DNA from: an uncultured bacterium
GTDB lineage: Bacteria > Patescibacteriota > Patescibacteriia > 2-12-FULL-60-25
Direction: 5' to 3'
DNA length: 64,000 nucleotides
Assembly: GCA_937949995.1 (NCBI GenBank)
Contig: CALFEO010000033.1
Coordinates: 31,482 to 95,481 of the forward strand
Below, piece after piece: positions 1 to 9,179 of the stretch. Made by a program: the position numbers and the translations under genes. The first letter of the stretch is position 1; each line of letters opens with the position of its first letter. The notes beneath the pieces were generated by a model. It made no database searches. It saw only the letters and a list, made by a program, of their open reading frames with translations, and had not been told where the DNA came from.

Positions 1-538
1 TGGCTCCCAACAAGCTGAAATGATACAACTCAACCGTCATCAAACCTTTTTCCAAATCCACCATGGTCGGAACCAAATAATCCCAGCGTTCGCCGTTGTA
101 ATAACCGGCCTGCATCTGATCCGGATAAGTATCAGCCGGTAATTGGCTTTTATCAAAAGCAAAAGTAACCGTCATTTTTTCATTCAACCTCACATCCCCC
201 GAGGATTTGATCTCAACCGGAGATCCTATCGGGGTCGCCTCCAGAGATGAGTAATCGGGCGCTTTGTCGGGAGTCGAAATTTCCACTTCCGTAGCGGATT
301 CAAACGCTCCCTTGGGTATACTGATGGCGACTTTGTCCGTTTTCAAATCTCCCAACTCCAAATCCGCTTCTCCGGCGGTCCCGGTTTTGGGTTCGCTTAT
401 TACTTTTTCGTATTTCCAGGATGTATCAGCCTTGGGGCGTTGACCATTGTCCGATTGGTTGAAATACCATAACAAAGAAGCCGCGAGCGCCAAAGCAAAA
501 ACAACGACCGCGGCAAGAAAGAATAGTTTTTTGTTCAT
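1..538 (-). CDS. Membrane-anchored protein with ZU5-like domain (partial)
   Basis: The reading frame is open at the window edge, so only the first ~179 residues are visible. It starts with a hydrophobic anchor (MNKKLFFLAAVVVFALALAA) and then becomes extracytoplasmic. Around residues 60-110 there is an IPKGAFESATEVEIS-like stretch followed by PVEIKSSG and a QAGYYNGERWDYL segment, which resembles ZU5-type beta domains of bacterial envelope proteins. This is a family resemblance judged by eye. Function is unknown; an envelope or adhesion role is inference. The C-terminus lies outside the window. Confidence 0.6.
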   Translation of the reverse strand, partial: MNKKLFFLAAVVVFALALAASLLWYFNQSDNGQRPKADTSWKYEKVISEPKTGTAGEADLELGDLKTDKVAISIPKGAFESATEVEISTPDKAPDYSSLEATPIGSPVEIKSSGDVRLNEKMTVTFAFDKSQLPADTYPDQMQAGYYNGERWDYLVPTMVDLEKGLMTVELYHFSLLGA

Positions 539-611
539 AGATGAATATGTTAAGTCTTTAATTGTTTGGATGATTATTGCTCTAATGCGGAAAAAATGCC
601 AGTGAGTGCAA

Positions 612-1934
612 TTACAATGAAAATTTTTCCGTATGCAAAAATTTCTTTTTGATTCCCAATTTCTTAAACTGTTTTTCCAAAGCCTCCATCATTTTCGCGG
701 GACCGCACATGAAAATATGCTTATTTTCGAACCCGCCTGATTTTAACAGCACGCTCTCCGCGCTTAAAGTTTCATTTCTATAAGAGTACATCGGAAAGAC
801 GCGGAAATTTTCTCTCATTTGCCGGGAGATTGCATCCAATTGATGCAAATAAACCGCATCTTTCATTTCTTTTGTCGCGTAAAATAATTCCACCTCATAC
901 TCTTCGCCGTTGTTGCGCAAATCTTCAGCCATTCCAACAAACGGAGTGATCCCAATTCCGCCCGCAATCCAAATCTGCTTGTTGCTTTTCGCGATTTTAT
1001 AATTGAAAACTCCAAACGGTCCGCGGGCTTTGGCTTTTCCGCCGATTGTTAATTTATCTATTTTACTCGTGTAATCTCCCAAGTTTTTAATTGCTATTCT
1101 AACCCCATTTTCATGCGGTGCCGAAACAATGCTGAATGGATGTTCTTCTTGGCCGATTTCTTTATCCAAAAAACTGATCATGAGAAATTGTCCGGCTTGA
1201 TACGCAAAACTTTTTTTCGGAGTCAAAGTTATTTCCGTAATTTGTTCATTCAGTTTTTTTACATCAGATACGGTCAAAATATGTTTCGGTTGCAACAGCC
1301 ATCCTAATAATGTTTTGTAAATGAACGCCCCGATTCCCGCGAATAAAATTGCCAGCATGTAATATCTTAGTGGCTTGTAGTACGAAACTGTAGCCGGTAT
1401 TAGCCACACGTGGAGGCCTGCGAATATAAGCGCTAAGCCCATAAATTTATGCGTTATTTTCCAAATATGATATTTTGGCCGTAAATATAAGGTTAAAACA
1501 ATGAGCAACATCATTATCCATAAAGAAATGATTCCAAAGTTAACATCCCATTCTTGACCCGGCAGAAAAAATCCCAATATCCCGTCAAATGTCAATTCCG
1601 TAAATTTATTAACCAACAGCAACGGATGAAAAAGTAATAATATAAAACCGGCTTTACCGATAAGCCCGTGTTTGATGTAAGCGTCATTAAGCCCCATGAA
1701 TAATTTTTCCAGCCACTTCGCGTCAATGCTCAAAACAAAATTAAGCGACATTAACGCCAGTCCCGCAAGTCCGAAGATTTGCCCCAAATTGGCAAGCGTA
1801 ACTTCAAAACCGCTGAATCTCGGCGGATAAGCCGGCGCCATGTACCAAAGAATTATGGGAATTACGGCTAAAATGCCTATTAATACCCAACCCGAATTTT
1901 GTTTGATTGTTTTCATATATATCAAATGTTTCAA
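612..1934 (-). CDS. Ferric-reductase-like transmembrane oxidoreductase with FAD/NAD(P) domain
   Basis: The N-terminal half has about six hydrophobic helices with histidines placed as in ferric-reductase-like b-type haem domains (LLLFHPLLL, HKFMGLALIFAGLHVWL). The C-terminal half is a ferredoxin-NADP-reductase-like module: the flavin motif HPFSIVSAP, the nucleotide-binding GGIGITPF, and the terminal CGP motif. Expected role: moving electrons from NAD(P)H through FAD and haem across the membrane. The natural acceptor cannot be told from sequence. 440 residues fits the family. A second Met six codons in (MKTIKQ, first base 1916) is an equally good start. It lies in a minus-strand run of independent envelope genes. 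Confidence 0.85.
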   Translation of the reverse strand: MKHLIYMKTIKQNSGWVLIGILAVIPIILWYMAPAYPPRFSGFEVTLANLGQIFGLAGLALMSLNFVLSIDAKWLEKLFMGLNDAYIKHGLIGKAGFILLLFHPLLLVNKFTELTFDGILGFFLPGQEWDVNFGIISLWIMMLLIVLTLYLRPKYHIWKITHKFMGLALIFAGLHVWLIPATVSYYKPLRYYMLAILFAGIGAFIYKTLLGWLLQPKHILTVSDVKKLNEQITEITLTPKKSFAYQAGQFLMISFLDKEIGQEEHPFSIVSAPHENGVRIAIKNLGDYTSKIDKLTIGGKAKARGPFGVFNYKIAKSNKQIWIAGGIGITPFVGMAEDLRNNGEEYEVELFYATKEMKDAVYLHQLDAISRQMRENFRVFPMYSYRNETLSAESVLLKSGGFENKHIFMCGPAKMMEALEKQFKKLGIKKKFLHTEKFSL

Positions 1935-2001
1935 TTATGCAGACAATACCAAAAAGACGCAACTATGCGTCTTTTTAATATTTTATCTTCCAATTGTATA
2001 T

Positions 2002-3051
2002 TTATTTAGCGTTGATCATTTTTTTATCTCTGGCTTTTAAAGAAAAATAGATATCAATCAAAGCCATGCAAACGCTCATGGCCATGGGGCCGAGTATAAA
2101 TCCCAGTGGACCAAAGAATGCCAAGCCTCCCAAAACGGCCAGAAAAACAGCCAGTGGATGCAACTGCATTCCTTCACCGATCAGTTTTGGTCCCAAAAGA
2201 TTGTCTATCAAACCCACGGCAAGCAATCCCCAAGCCAATAGCCCGATTCCGCCAAATAAGCTTCCGGTTAAAAATAGATAGACAATACCCGGAATCAACA
2301 CCAAAGAAGTTCCCACACCCGGAATCAACGCCGCCACAGCCGCTACACTGCCCCAAAGCACGGGATTCGGCACGCCAAAAATCGCAAAGCCTATTCCGGT
2401 CAGAGTTCCTTGAATCAATCCTATTGTTAAACTGCCTTTTATCGTAGCCGAAATAGCCAAACGCAATTTTGTTACTATCAGTTCATCATCTTTGTCATCC
2501 AGCGGGCTTAATTTTACCAAATAATCTTTGAGTTTACCGCCATCTTTGAGAAAAAAGTAAAAGGCGATTAAAAAGACTATGGCATTAACAAGCATGCTGG
2601 CGAAACTGGAAAAAATAACACCTAAATTTTTCACCATTATTTCAAGCCCTTGGCGTATATATTGTCCAAAATCAACTTTAAATGACTCCGGTATGGTTAT
2701 GGTTGTCCGCGCTTGATCCAAAACACTTTCGACTACTCCGATTAATCCGCTCGTATCTCCGTGCGCCAAGTCGTGGTACAGATCCGTGGCCTCTTTCAGT
2801 ATCAAAGTGCCAACAAACGTAATGGGCAGCATTACCAACACAATCGCGGTTAAGGTCGAGAACAGCGCCGAGATTCCCGAGCGGCCGCGCGTCATGCTCA
2901 TAAATCGCCTGTAAACGGGCTGAAAAATAAAAGCGAATATCGCTGCCAGTATAAGTGCCGTCAGAAACGGCTGTATGATAAAATACACAACCGCGAGCGA
3001 TGCCGTTAAACAAACGATAAAGAAGTAATAAACATTTTGATTTACACGCAT
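2002..3051 (-). CDS. AI-2E family transporter (PerM/YdiK-like)
   Basis: A 349-residue polytopic membrane protein with the AI-2E exporter family layout: two N-terminal helices, a soluble segment at about residues 80-140, then a C-terminal set of helices including a GVPNPVLWGSVAAVAALIPG-type region and FGPLGFILGP. Members are predicted permeases exporting small molecules or ions; the substrate is not predictable here. It starts at the Met just after the AT-rich spacer separating it from the next upstream gene. Confidence 0.88.
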   Translation of the reverse strand: MRVNQNVYYFFIVCLTASLAVVYFIIQPFLTALILAAIFAFIFQPVYRRFMSMTRGRSGISALFSTLTAIVLVMLPITFVGTLILKEATDLYHDLAHGDTSGLIGVVESVLDQARTTITIPESFKVDFGQYIRQGLEIMVKNLGVIFSSFASMLVNAIVFLIAFYFFLKDGGKLKDYLVKLSPLDDKDDELIVTKLRLAISATIKGSLTIGLIQGTLTGIGFAIFGVPNPVLWGSVAAVAALIPGVGTSLVLIPGIVYLFLTGSLFGGIGLLAWGLLAVGLIDNLLGPKLIGEGMQLHPLAVFLAVLGGLAFFGPLGFILGPMAMSVCMALIDIYFSLKARDKKMINAK

Positions 3052-3070
3052 AAAAATATTCTAAAATACT

Positions 3071-3397
3071 TTATAGACCGCAAACATTTGTCATGTCTTC
3101 GCAAATCGGCGCCTCCAACATGCATTGGATCTTTTCTTCACTCCAAGACGCGCACTCCTGCTCGCAGGATTCTTGTCCTTCTTGAAACAGGGCTTGGTTG
3201 GCGTTTGGCACCAAGGTAAGACATTTATTCACATAATTGCTGCAAGCTTTCGCGCAGTCATTTGCGATTGGTGGAGCTTCCGGAATATTTATCGTACTCG
3301 TTACAAATTCATCTTTCTCTTCTTGAACCGGTTGTCCGCATCCGGCAAAGCCCGTGATCAGCAAAGCTCCAAAAAACAATATTGCGATTTTGTTCAT
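3071..3397 (-). CDS. Small Cys-rich lipoprotein
   Basis: A 108-residue product with a lipoprotein signal: a charged start, a hydrophobic stretch and the lipobox ITGFAGC ending at Cys20. The mature part has regularly spaced cysteines (CAKAC, then C after seven residues, CEQEC, C, C and a final C), suggesting two or three disulfides outside the membrane. I recognise no family. It sits 20 bp from the AI-2E gene on the same strand and may share its transcript. Function unknown. Confidence 0.65.
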   Translation of the reverse strand: MNKIAILFFGALLITGFAGCGQPVQEEKDEFVTSTINIPEAPPIANDCAKACSNYVNKCLTLVPNANQALFQEGQESCEQECASWSEEKIQCMLEAPICEDMTNVCGL

Positions 3398-3449
3398 AAT
3401 TGCAAATGGTTAAATTAATATTAGTAATAACGATAAGTTAATTGTTGGA

Positions 3450-4703
3450 TTATCGCAAGATAAGAGTCGCCAATCCCAAAAATGCTATAAAACCCAGCAC
3501 ATCGGTTGCGGTTGTGATGAATATGGTCGCGCTGGTTGCCGGATCTTTGCCCAGTTTTTTCATAATTAATGGAATCAACGCTCCGAAAAACCCGGCCACC
3601 AGTAAATTGATTATCATGGCCATAGCCAAGACAAGCGCTATTTTAATGTCTCGGTTTACCAAAATAACAACAATGGCAACCAAGACTCCCGTGATCGCGC
3701 CGTTGATAATACCGGCAAGAATTTCTTTTTTTATCGTCGGCCAAGCGGTTTTCAGCTCAATTTGTTTTAACGCTATTCCTCTGACCAAAACCGCCAAAGT
3801 TTGCGTTCCCGCATTTCCACCCATGCCGGCCACGATCGGCATGTAAACCGCCAAAAGAACATATTTGGAAATTGTGTCTTCAAACAAGCTCACTGTAAAA
3901 GCCGCCAAAAAAGCTGTTGCCAAGTTTATAATCAGCCATTTATAACGGTTTCCCACCTTTTGCTTGATATTGTCGAAAATGCTTTCTTCTTCTTTAACAC
4001 CCGCAAAATCATAAAGATGTTCGGCCGTACTTTCATTTATGATACGCAACAGGTCGTCCGAATAAATTACACCGACGATATTGTTTTTTTGCCCCAAGAC
4101 AACTATTTTATTATGGGGATGAGCTCTGAATATCTGCAAAACTTCTTCTTTGAGTGCATTATGTTTTACTTCGGGGATTTTTTTTATGTAACCGTCGATA
4201 TTTTCCGCCGGTTTCGCAAACCCCAGTTCATGCCCCGGCAGATAGCCCTTTAAAAATCCGTCTTTCAAAACAAGAATAGCCGGTAATCTTCCGGTGCGTG
4301 TCTCATGAACTTTAAACTGTTTCGCGACTTCCTCGAAATTGTCCGTATGATCCACTTGAATATAATCCAAACTCATTAAGCCCGCCGCCGTTTCCGGATC
4401 AAACTGATTTAAAAACTGAACCGATTGCCGCAGTTCCAAGGTCATTTTTTTAATCACGCGTTTTTGTCGGCTTTTTGGAGCCAGCTGTATCAAATCCGTA
4501 ACCTCGTCCGGATCCAAATGTTCGAATATTTTTATCAGTTCCGGATCTTTCAGGCCATCTATGATGGAAGCGCTGATATTTTTGGACAGTTTTAATAATA
4601 TTTGAGCTTTTTTTTCATCGGGCAATTCAATAAAAACCCGCATGCGGTTTTTTCCGGCAAAGCTTATTGCGCGAAGTGTTTGCGGAAACCCGTTATCTCT
4701 CAT
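3450..4703 (-). CDS. mgtE: Magnesium transporter MgtE
   Basis: 417 residues in the MgtE order: an N-terminal helical superhelix domain (ILLKLSKNISASI...HLDPDEVTDLIQ), a CBS pair in the middle (about 130-245, including KIVVLGQKNNIVGVIYSDDLLRII), a connecting helix and five C-terminal membrane helices with the conserved PIVAGMGGNAGTQTLAVLVRG segment that lines the pore. Known role: gated Mg2+ import, with cytosolic Mg2+ sensed by the N and CBS domains. It is slightly shorter than typical 450-residue members, with the deficit at the N-terminal domain. Confidence 0.93.
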   Translation of the reverse strand: MRDNGFPQTLRAISFAGKNRMRVFIELPDEKKAQILLKLSKNISASIIDGLKDPELIKIFEHLDPDEVTDLIQLAPKSRQKRVIKKMTLELRQSVQFLNQFDPETAAGLMSLDYIQVDHTDNFEEVAKQFKVHETRTGRLPAILVLKDGFLKGYLPGHELGFAKPAENIDGYIKKIPEVKHNALKEEVLQIFRAHPHNKIVVLGQKNNIVGVIYSDDLLRIINESTAEHLYDFAGVKEEESIFDNIKQKVGNRYKWLIINLATAFLAAFTVSLFEDTISKYVLLAVYMPIVAGMGGNAGTQTLAVLVRGIALKQIELKTAWPTIKKEILAGIINGAITGVLVAIVVILVNRDIKIALVLAMAMIINLLVAGFFGALIPLIMKKLGKDPATSATIFITTATDVLGFIAFLGLATLILR

Positions 4704-4770
4704 AAAAATTCCATCTCATTTTACCATTTCAACAAAAAAATAAACAGAGACGGATAAGCTTAAAATTATG

Positions 4771-4978
4771 AATGCTGGAATCGACTACCATCAATGCATA
4801 ATGCATAGTGCATAGTGCATAGTGCAAAATGATTGAATCGCTGGCGCGATATTTATTTATATAATGATCAAGTTCCAAAATTATGCATCATGCATTATAC
4901 ACTGTACATTAATATCGTTAATCAAATACCAACATCATGCACTATGCATTGTGCATTATGAATCGATATTGTTTGCAG
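4771..4978. repeat. Palindromic word-iterated repeat, TGCATAATGCA type
   Basis: The gap between mgtE and mscL is filled by iterated words of the type TGCATAATGCATAGTGCA on the left and their inverted counterparts (GCATTATACACTG, GCACTATGCATTGTGCAT) on the right. The arms enclose a short GC palindrome (ATCGCTGGCGCGAT) and a TATTTATATA core. The same core layout recurs in the GCCAAAT-type repeats at 9.2-9.9 and 29.4 kb, so I treat these as one architecture with different arm words. A related GCAT-word stretch occurs at 52885-52920. Confidence 0.75.
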
Positions 4979-4979
4979 A

Positions 4980-5381
4980 TCAGTCTTTTTTAACCAGCGC
5001 ATCTCTTATCTCTCTTAACAACATGATATCTTCCGGTGTTTTTACCGGCTTGGCCTCCTCTTTCTTTTTGAATTTGTTAACTTGTTTGACTATGAGGAAA
5101 ATGGCAAAAGCTATAATGGCAAAATCAACAACCGAATTTATGAACAAACCGTAATTCAGAGTAACTGCCTCGCTCGTCTCCGTTGCCTTTTTGAGAGTCA
5201 AAGCGAATCCGGAAAAATCTATTCCGCCCGCCAAAAGGCCGATCGGAGGCATAATTACATCCGACACAAAGGAACTGACTATTTTTCCAAAAGCGGCGCC
5301 GATAATGATGCCGACAGCCATATCCATAACATTGCCTTTAACCGCAAACTCTTTAAATTCTTTAAACATACTTTTAAACAT
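4980..5381 (-). CDS. mscL: Large-conductance mechanosensitive channel MscL
   Basis: 133 residues with the MscL signature at the N-terminus (KEFAVKGNVMDMAVGIIIGAAFGKIV), a first membrane helix, a periplasmic loop, and a second helix (LNYGLFINSVVDFAIIAFAIFLIV) followed by a charged cytoplasmic helix ending in KTPEDIMLLREIRDAL. It forms a homopentameric pore that opens under membrane tension during osmotic downshock. It is monocistronic, flanked by a repeat on its 3' side. Confidence 0.96.
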   Translation of the reverse strand: MFKSMFKEFKEFAVKGNVMDMAVGIIIGAAFGKIVSSFVSDVIMPPIGLLAGGIDFSGFALTLKKATETSEAVTLNYGLFINSVVDFAIIAFAIFLIVKQVNKFKKKEEAKPVKTPEDIMLLREIRDALVKKD

Positions 5382-5456
5382 ATGAAGAAGATGATTTAAG
5401 AATCAAATTTATACTTTGTTTAATTGCGCCGGAGCGTTAATCATCATTAATCAAAA

Positions 5457-5993
5457 TCATTCTTCCGTCAGAAGCTTCCAGCTATCTTTATATTCCGTAA
5501 ATTTTCGCTGAAATTCTCCCTTTGAAGTAATTTCCACATCCAACGATTTCATTCTTTCCACTAAATTGTCGAATTCTTTATCTTTTTCATCCTCATTCGC
5601 CATTTTCTCCAATTCTATAATATAACCGTATCCTTTTGTATCATCCAAACAAACTTTAATATCATCCCAATCAAATTCAAGCCTTTTTCTGTACCATTTT
5701 ATCTCGGTTTTATATCCCAATTCTCCAAATAATTTTTCCAAATTTACAAAGTCATCTTTATCAAACTTGATTTCCAGCTCCTCGCGGCAATCATCGTGCA
5801 AAGATCCTTTTTTCAACCAAATTTTGGCATAAAAATCATTTTTCTGAATCCGCAGATCCTGATCGCAATCAAAATAAACAGTCTCTTGTTTGTCTTCTTT
5901 CACAAATTGCGCGTTATTATGAAAATACTCTTTCAACCGCTCGTATTGCTCTTTGGAAATAAAACTCCGCGCTTCAACTTCAATATTTTTCAT
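5457..5993 (-). CDS. CYTH domain protein (class IV adenylate cyclase / triphosphatase-like)
   Basis: 178 residues covering one CYTH domain. The N-terminal signature reads E5-V-E7-A-R9, i.e. ExExR in place of the usual ExExK, followed by acidic and basic strands (DCREELEIKFD, KWYRKRLEFDWDD, YIIELEKMA). These side chains line the triphosphate tunnel of the family. Members hydrolyse thiamine triphosphate or inorganic triphosphate, or make cAMP; sequence alone does not separate these. The Lys-to-Arg change in the signature is worth noting. Confidence 0.82.
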   Translation of the reverse strand: MKNIEVEARSFISKEQYERLKEYFHNNAQFVKEDKQETVYFDCDQDLRIQKNDFYAKIWLKKGSLHDDCREELEIKFDKDDFVNLEKLFGELGYKTEIKWYRKRLEFDWDDIKVCLDDTKGYGYIIELEKMANEDEKDKEFDNLVERMKSLDVEITSKGEFQRKFTEYKDSWKLLTEE

Positions 5994-6060
5994 AATCAGG
6001 TTGCCTTGTTAAATCAAAAATACCAATCAAATCATTAAAGGTCAATGTTTAATGGCAAAA

Positions 6061-6420
6061 TTATGAATTCAAGTATTTTTTTACATCAGCCTTAAAATAA
6101 CCCGCACCTTTTACGGGTTTATATTCATGATAATCCTTGCTCATATTGGAGCGGTGCACCTCCGCAAAAATATCTTCCATTTTATCCTGCAAGCCATGCT
6201 CCAAAATAGTTCCATAAACCGCATATAAAATGTCAGCCAATTCTTTGGCGATATTTTCCAAATCTCCATTTCGCGCTCCTTCCAGATATTCATCGACTTC
6301 ATCTTTCATCAATCTATAACGATTATTATATCTGTCTTCGGCAATAAGACTCGGATTTTTAGAGATTAACACTATATATTTCGCATGAAATTCTTTTACC
6401 GAATCCATTTGTTTGCGCAT
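6061..6420 (-). CDS. MazG-like NTP pyrophosphohydrolase
   Basis: 119 residues, all-alpha, with the MazG/phosphoribosyl-ATP-pyrophosphatase-type metal motif: RLMKDEVDEYLEGA followed by ENIAKELADILYAVYGT, i.e. ExxE then ExxD. The family cleaves nucleoside triphosphates or phosphoribosyl-ATP to monophosphate and PPi, and many act as housekeeping enzymes against aberrant nucleotides. No histidine pathway gene is nearby, so house-cleaning is the likelier role. The preceding small gene ends 3 bp upstream, suggesting co-transcription. Confidence 0.8.
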   Translation of the reverse strand: MRKQMDSVKEFHAKYIVLISKNPSLIAEDRYNNRYRLMKDEVDEYLEGARNGDLENIAKELADILYAVYGTILEHGLQDKMEDIFAEVHRSNMSKDYHEYKPVKGAGYFKADVKKYLNS

Positions 6421-6423
6421 AAA

Positions 6424-6618
6424 TTAATTTTTGTGCGTCAATTTATCGACCGCATAAATTGTTGCCGTAATTCCAAGCAAAAGTAAAATCGCGTGCATGT
6501 ACGAACTATTGAACAGTTCTGCTCTATCCATTAAAGTCCACAATCCGCGAAAAATAAACACACCGGAAACTATTAAAATCAATTCGTAAAAAACATGTTT
6601 GGATTTTTTCATATGCAA
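6424..6618 (-). CDS. Small two-helix membrane protein
   Basis: 64 residues with two hydrophobic helices (YELILIVSGVFIFRGLW and AILLLLGITATIYAV) separated by a short polar loop, and Lys-rich ends. I recognise no family. It lies directly upstream of the MazG-like gene on the same strand with a 3-bp gap, so the two probably share a transcript. The tight packing is the main argument that it is real. Confidence 0.6.
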   Translation of the reverse strand: MHMKKSKHVFYELILIVSGVFIFRGLWTLMDRAELFNSSYMHAILLLLGITATIYAVDKLTHKN

Positions 6619-6674
6619 TTATGATACTGCAAACGCAATTTATGCGCCATAAACCCCCTTATTCTTCATTTTTA

Positions 6675-7484
6675 TCATCTTAATAACGGATCATACATCA
6701 TCAAAGCATGATTTTCCGCAACAAACTCTTCCCTGATAACATCCCTCGTCTTTTTATCAATGATTTTCCGAAATATTTTATTATTCCGCGAATACCCGCC
6801 AAATAACTCTTGCTTTATCTCATGCTCTTTTTCAAAAATTTCATATTTGCAATCAACTTCTTTATCAGACAACCACTTTCCAATCAGATAATCATCGGTC
6901 ACTTCCAGTTTTAGCTGAAACTTTTGCTCGGTTTTATTTTTTATTTGCAAATCAATGTAAGGATATGCGCAGGTTGCTCCCGATCCAAAAGGTTGCGCGC
7001 GGTTCGCATCCGGAAACACGTCATATCCATGCCGCCATCTTTCTATTACGGTTAGGGGAGTGTGCAAACTCATCCAATAAATCAAATTCGAAAGCTGGCA
7101 CAAACCGCCTCCTGTTCCCGAGGTAATTATTCCATCGTGTAAAACCATACCCTCCAAATACCCTTTGGCTTTTGTGGGCTTGCCCACCTCTCTCCAATAC
7201 GAAAAAACCTGCCCCTGTTCCATCAACAATCCGTTTAACTTGCGGACCGCCAGTCGCAGATTGATTATTTTATTTTTTTGCAACTCAATATCAACCCCGG
7301 CCAATCGTCGAATAAGCGGAGTTTTATGTTCAAAAATCACATAAGGCAAATCTCCATCCGTCCGTCCGGCAAAATCATTATTCGAAAAATGCCAATAAAT
7401 TTGCTTGGTTATCGTATAAAACACCCGTCCTCCCAACAGGCGTATTCGGGATCTGTTTTTTACCTTCATATGCTTGATTCGCAT
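6675..7484 (-). CDS. VanW family protein
   Basis: The core VanW domain is clear: NLRLAVRKLNGLLMEQGQVFSYWREVGKPTKAKGYLEG, then GGGLCQLSNLIYWMSLHTPLTVIERWRHGYDVFPD and the QPFGSGATCAYPYIDLQI ending. VanW proteins are found in glycopeptide-resistance clusters and widely in Gram-positive and CPR bacteria; the biochemical role is unknown, though an envelope role is assumed. The frame extends upstream to 7583, but that part is made of a palindromic repeat (7536-7607), so I set the start at the MRIKHMKVKN methionine. Residues just before it may also belong. Confidence 0.82.
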   Translation of the reverse strand: MRIKHMKVKNRSRIRLLGGRVFYTITKQIYWHFSNNDFAGRTDGDLPYVIFEHKTPLIRRLAGVDIELQKNKIINLRLAVRKLNGLLMEQGQVFSYWREVGKPTKAKGYLEGMVLHDGIITSGTGGGLCQLSNLIYWMSLHTPLTVIERWRHGYDVFPDANRAQPFGSGATCAYPYIDLQIKNKTEQKFQLKLEVTDDYLIGKWLSDKEVDCKYEIFEKEHEIKQELFGGYSRNNKIFRKIIDKKTRDVIREEFVAENHALMMYDPLLR

Positions 7485-7535
7485 CAATAACGCCAAGCCA
7501 AGTTCAGTGATGACATTGTTGCGGTTGGTTACAGC

Positions 7536-7607
7536 GGATCCTCCCCCGCCCGCCTCGCAAGCTAGAGCGTTGCGGGCAGGCAACCTCCTTACTAAGGAGG
7601 TGCTTCG
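7536..7607. repeat. CCTCC/GGAGG palindromic repeat at vanW 5' end
   Basis: Read on the minus strand this has the layout CCTCCTTA-AAGGAGG, a GCAACGC/GCTTGC-type stem, then a GGGGGAGGAT tail. It matches the two-hairpin element at 12805-12856 and the copies inside dinB. It lies where the VanW reading frame would otherwise extend, so it bears on the start choice. Confidence 0.6.
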
Positions 7608-7626
7608 TGTAAGTTTTCCTCAGCTC

Positions 7627-9000
7627 CTAATTCCTAGTCCCTGGTTCCGTATTCTTTATCAAACCATCCAATCCTCCTTTTCTCACCGTACAGTTATAGC
7701 AGAAATTTCCTCTCCCTAGCGCTTCTGAAATTTTCGCGAGTTCGGCTTTGTAAGCATCCATATCATCAATCATCTTTCTCGCCGCACCCGTATCCATTGC
7801 CGCCCGTGCAATCGCCGGAGCAATCCGCTCCAATAATCTTGGATCAAAAGGCTTGGGGATGATGTATTCGGAACCGAATACAAACTCTTGTCCATAAGCA
7901 TCCGTAACACTTTGCGGAACAGGCTCGTGCGCAAGCTTGGCGATTGCATCAACCGCGGCCAGCTTCATCTCTTTATTGATTTCCATGGCTCGCACATCCA
8001 GCGCGGCTCTGAATATATATGGAAATCCCAATACATTGTTGACTTGATTGGCATAATCACTTCTGCCTGTGGCTATAATCGCATCCGGCACGGCATCTCG
8101 CGCCGTCTTGGGATCTATTTCCGGAGTCGGATTGGCCAAAGCAAAGATAATCGGTTTGGGATTCATGGATTTAACCATTTCCGCCGTTAAAACATTTCCT
8201 TTGGATACTCCGATAAACACATCCATTCCTTTTATCGCTTGCTCCAAATCCGCTTCATCCGTTTCCTGCGCAAAATACTTTTTGTACTCATTAAGATCCG
8301 CTCGCGAGATTGTGACCAAACCTTTGCTGTCCAACATAAACAGATTTTCTTTCCTCACTCCGGCTTCCAACAACATATGTGAGATGGCAATCGCCGCCGC
8401 CCCTGCTCCATTCACTGTTATTTTTACCTCCCCAATCTTCTTCTCAACAATCTCAAGCGCATTCTTCAATCCCGCGGTCACAATAATCGCCGTTCCATGC
8501 TGATCATCATGAAAGACGGGGATCTTTAATCGCTTCTTCAACTCTTCCTCAATCTTAAAACATTCCGGTGCCTTGATATCTTCCAAATTGATTCCGCCGA
8601 ATGTCGGTTCCAACCTTGCCACTGTCTCAATAAATTTATCCGGATCATGCTCATCCACCTCAATATCAAATACATCGATATTCGCAAATCTTTTAAACAA
8701 CACACCTTTGCCTTCCATAACCGGCTTGCCTGCCAAAGCTCCGATATCTCCCAATCCCAAAACAGCCGTTCCATTGCTGATTACGCCCACCAAATTTGCT
8801 TTGGCTGTATATTTGTAAGCATCCTCGGCATTATCCTTAATCTCCAAACAAGGATAAGCCACGCCCGGCGAGTAGGCGAGCGCCAATTCCTCGGCCGTTG
8901 TACACGGTTTGGTTATCGATAATCCTATCTTCCCGGGCTTCTTATACGAGTGATATTTCAAAGCCGCTTGTTTTTGATCGTTTTGCATATTGTAATCCAT
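7627..9000 (-). CDS. NAD(P)-dependent malic enzyme
   Basis: 457 residues with the short bacterial malic-enzyme layout. The N-terminal domain contains AYSPGVAYPCLEI and the catalytic/metal region GGINLEDIKAPECFKIEEEL...IPVFHDDQHGTA; the dinucleotide domain contains VNGAGAAAIAIS; the conserved FALANPTPEI follows. It oxidatively decarboxylates malate to pyruvate. The last residues (EPGTRN) come from a CCTAGTCCCTGG-type repeat word, suggesting the original stop was replaced or extended. A second Met at codon 5 is an alternative start. It lies divergent from the lexA promoter region. Confidence 0.93.
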   Translation of the reverse strand: MDYNMQNDQKQAALKYHSYKKPGKIGLSITKPCTTAEELALAYSPGVAYPCLEIKDNAEDAYKYTAKANLVGVISNGTAVLGLGDIGALAGKPVMEGKGVLFKRFANIDVFDIEVDEHDPDKFIETVARLEPTFGGINLEDIKAPECFKIEEELKKRLKIPVFHDDQHGTAIIVTAGLKNALEIVEKKIGEVKITVNGAGAAAIAISHMLLEAGVRKENLFMLDSKGLVTISRADLNEYKKYFAQETDEADLEQAIKGMDVFIGVSKGNVLTAEMVKSMNPKPIIFALANPTPEIDPKTARDAVPDAIIATGRSDYANQVNNVLGFPYIFRAALDVRAMEINKEMKLAAVDAIAKLAHEPVPQSVTDAYGQEFVFGSEYIIPKPFDPRLLERIAPAIARAAMDTGAARKMIDDMDAYKAELAKISEALGRGNFCYNCTVRKGGLDGLIKNTEPGTRN

Positions 9001-9148
9001 TATTGTTCAAGGAACACATATTATTCCCAACTCCCATACAATGCAACAGTAGCCCGCTAACCTCCGGCAGTGGATAAACCGAACAACTTTGGAACAACGG
9101 GTGTGGAAAGCTTTCAGCTTTATCCTCTATTAAGGCAATTTTTCCCCC

Positions 9149-9178
9149 TCGACAAGTGTTCTACTTTTGTTCTATACT
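9149..9178 (+). promoter_or_regulatory. lexA promoter with GTTC-N7-GTTC operator
   Basis: A -35-like TCGACA (9149-9154) and a -10 TATACT (9173-9178) are separated by 18 bp. The spacer contains the direct repeat GTTC at 9158-9161 and 9169-9172, seven bases apart, abutting the -10. The same direct repeat occurs upstream of dinB (15640) and recA (34359). GTTC-N7-GTTC is the known LexA box form of alphaproteobacteria; use here is inference from position and gene set. Confidence 0.72.
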
Positions 9179-9179
9179 G

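Noticed and set aside
4771..4978. CRISPR or tandem repeat array
   Set aside because: The words are short, contiguous and mirrored on the opposite arm; there are no spacers.
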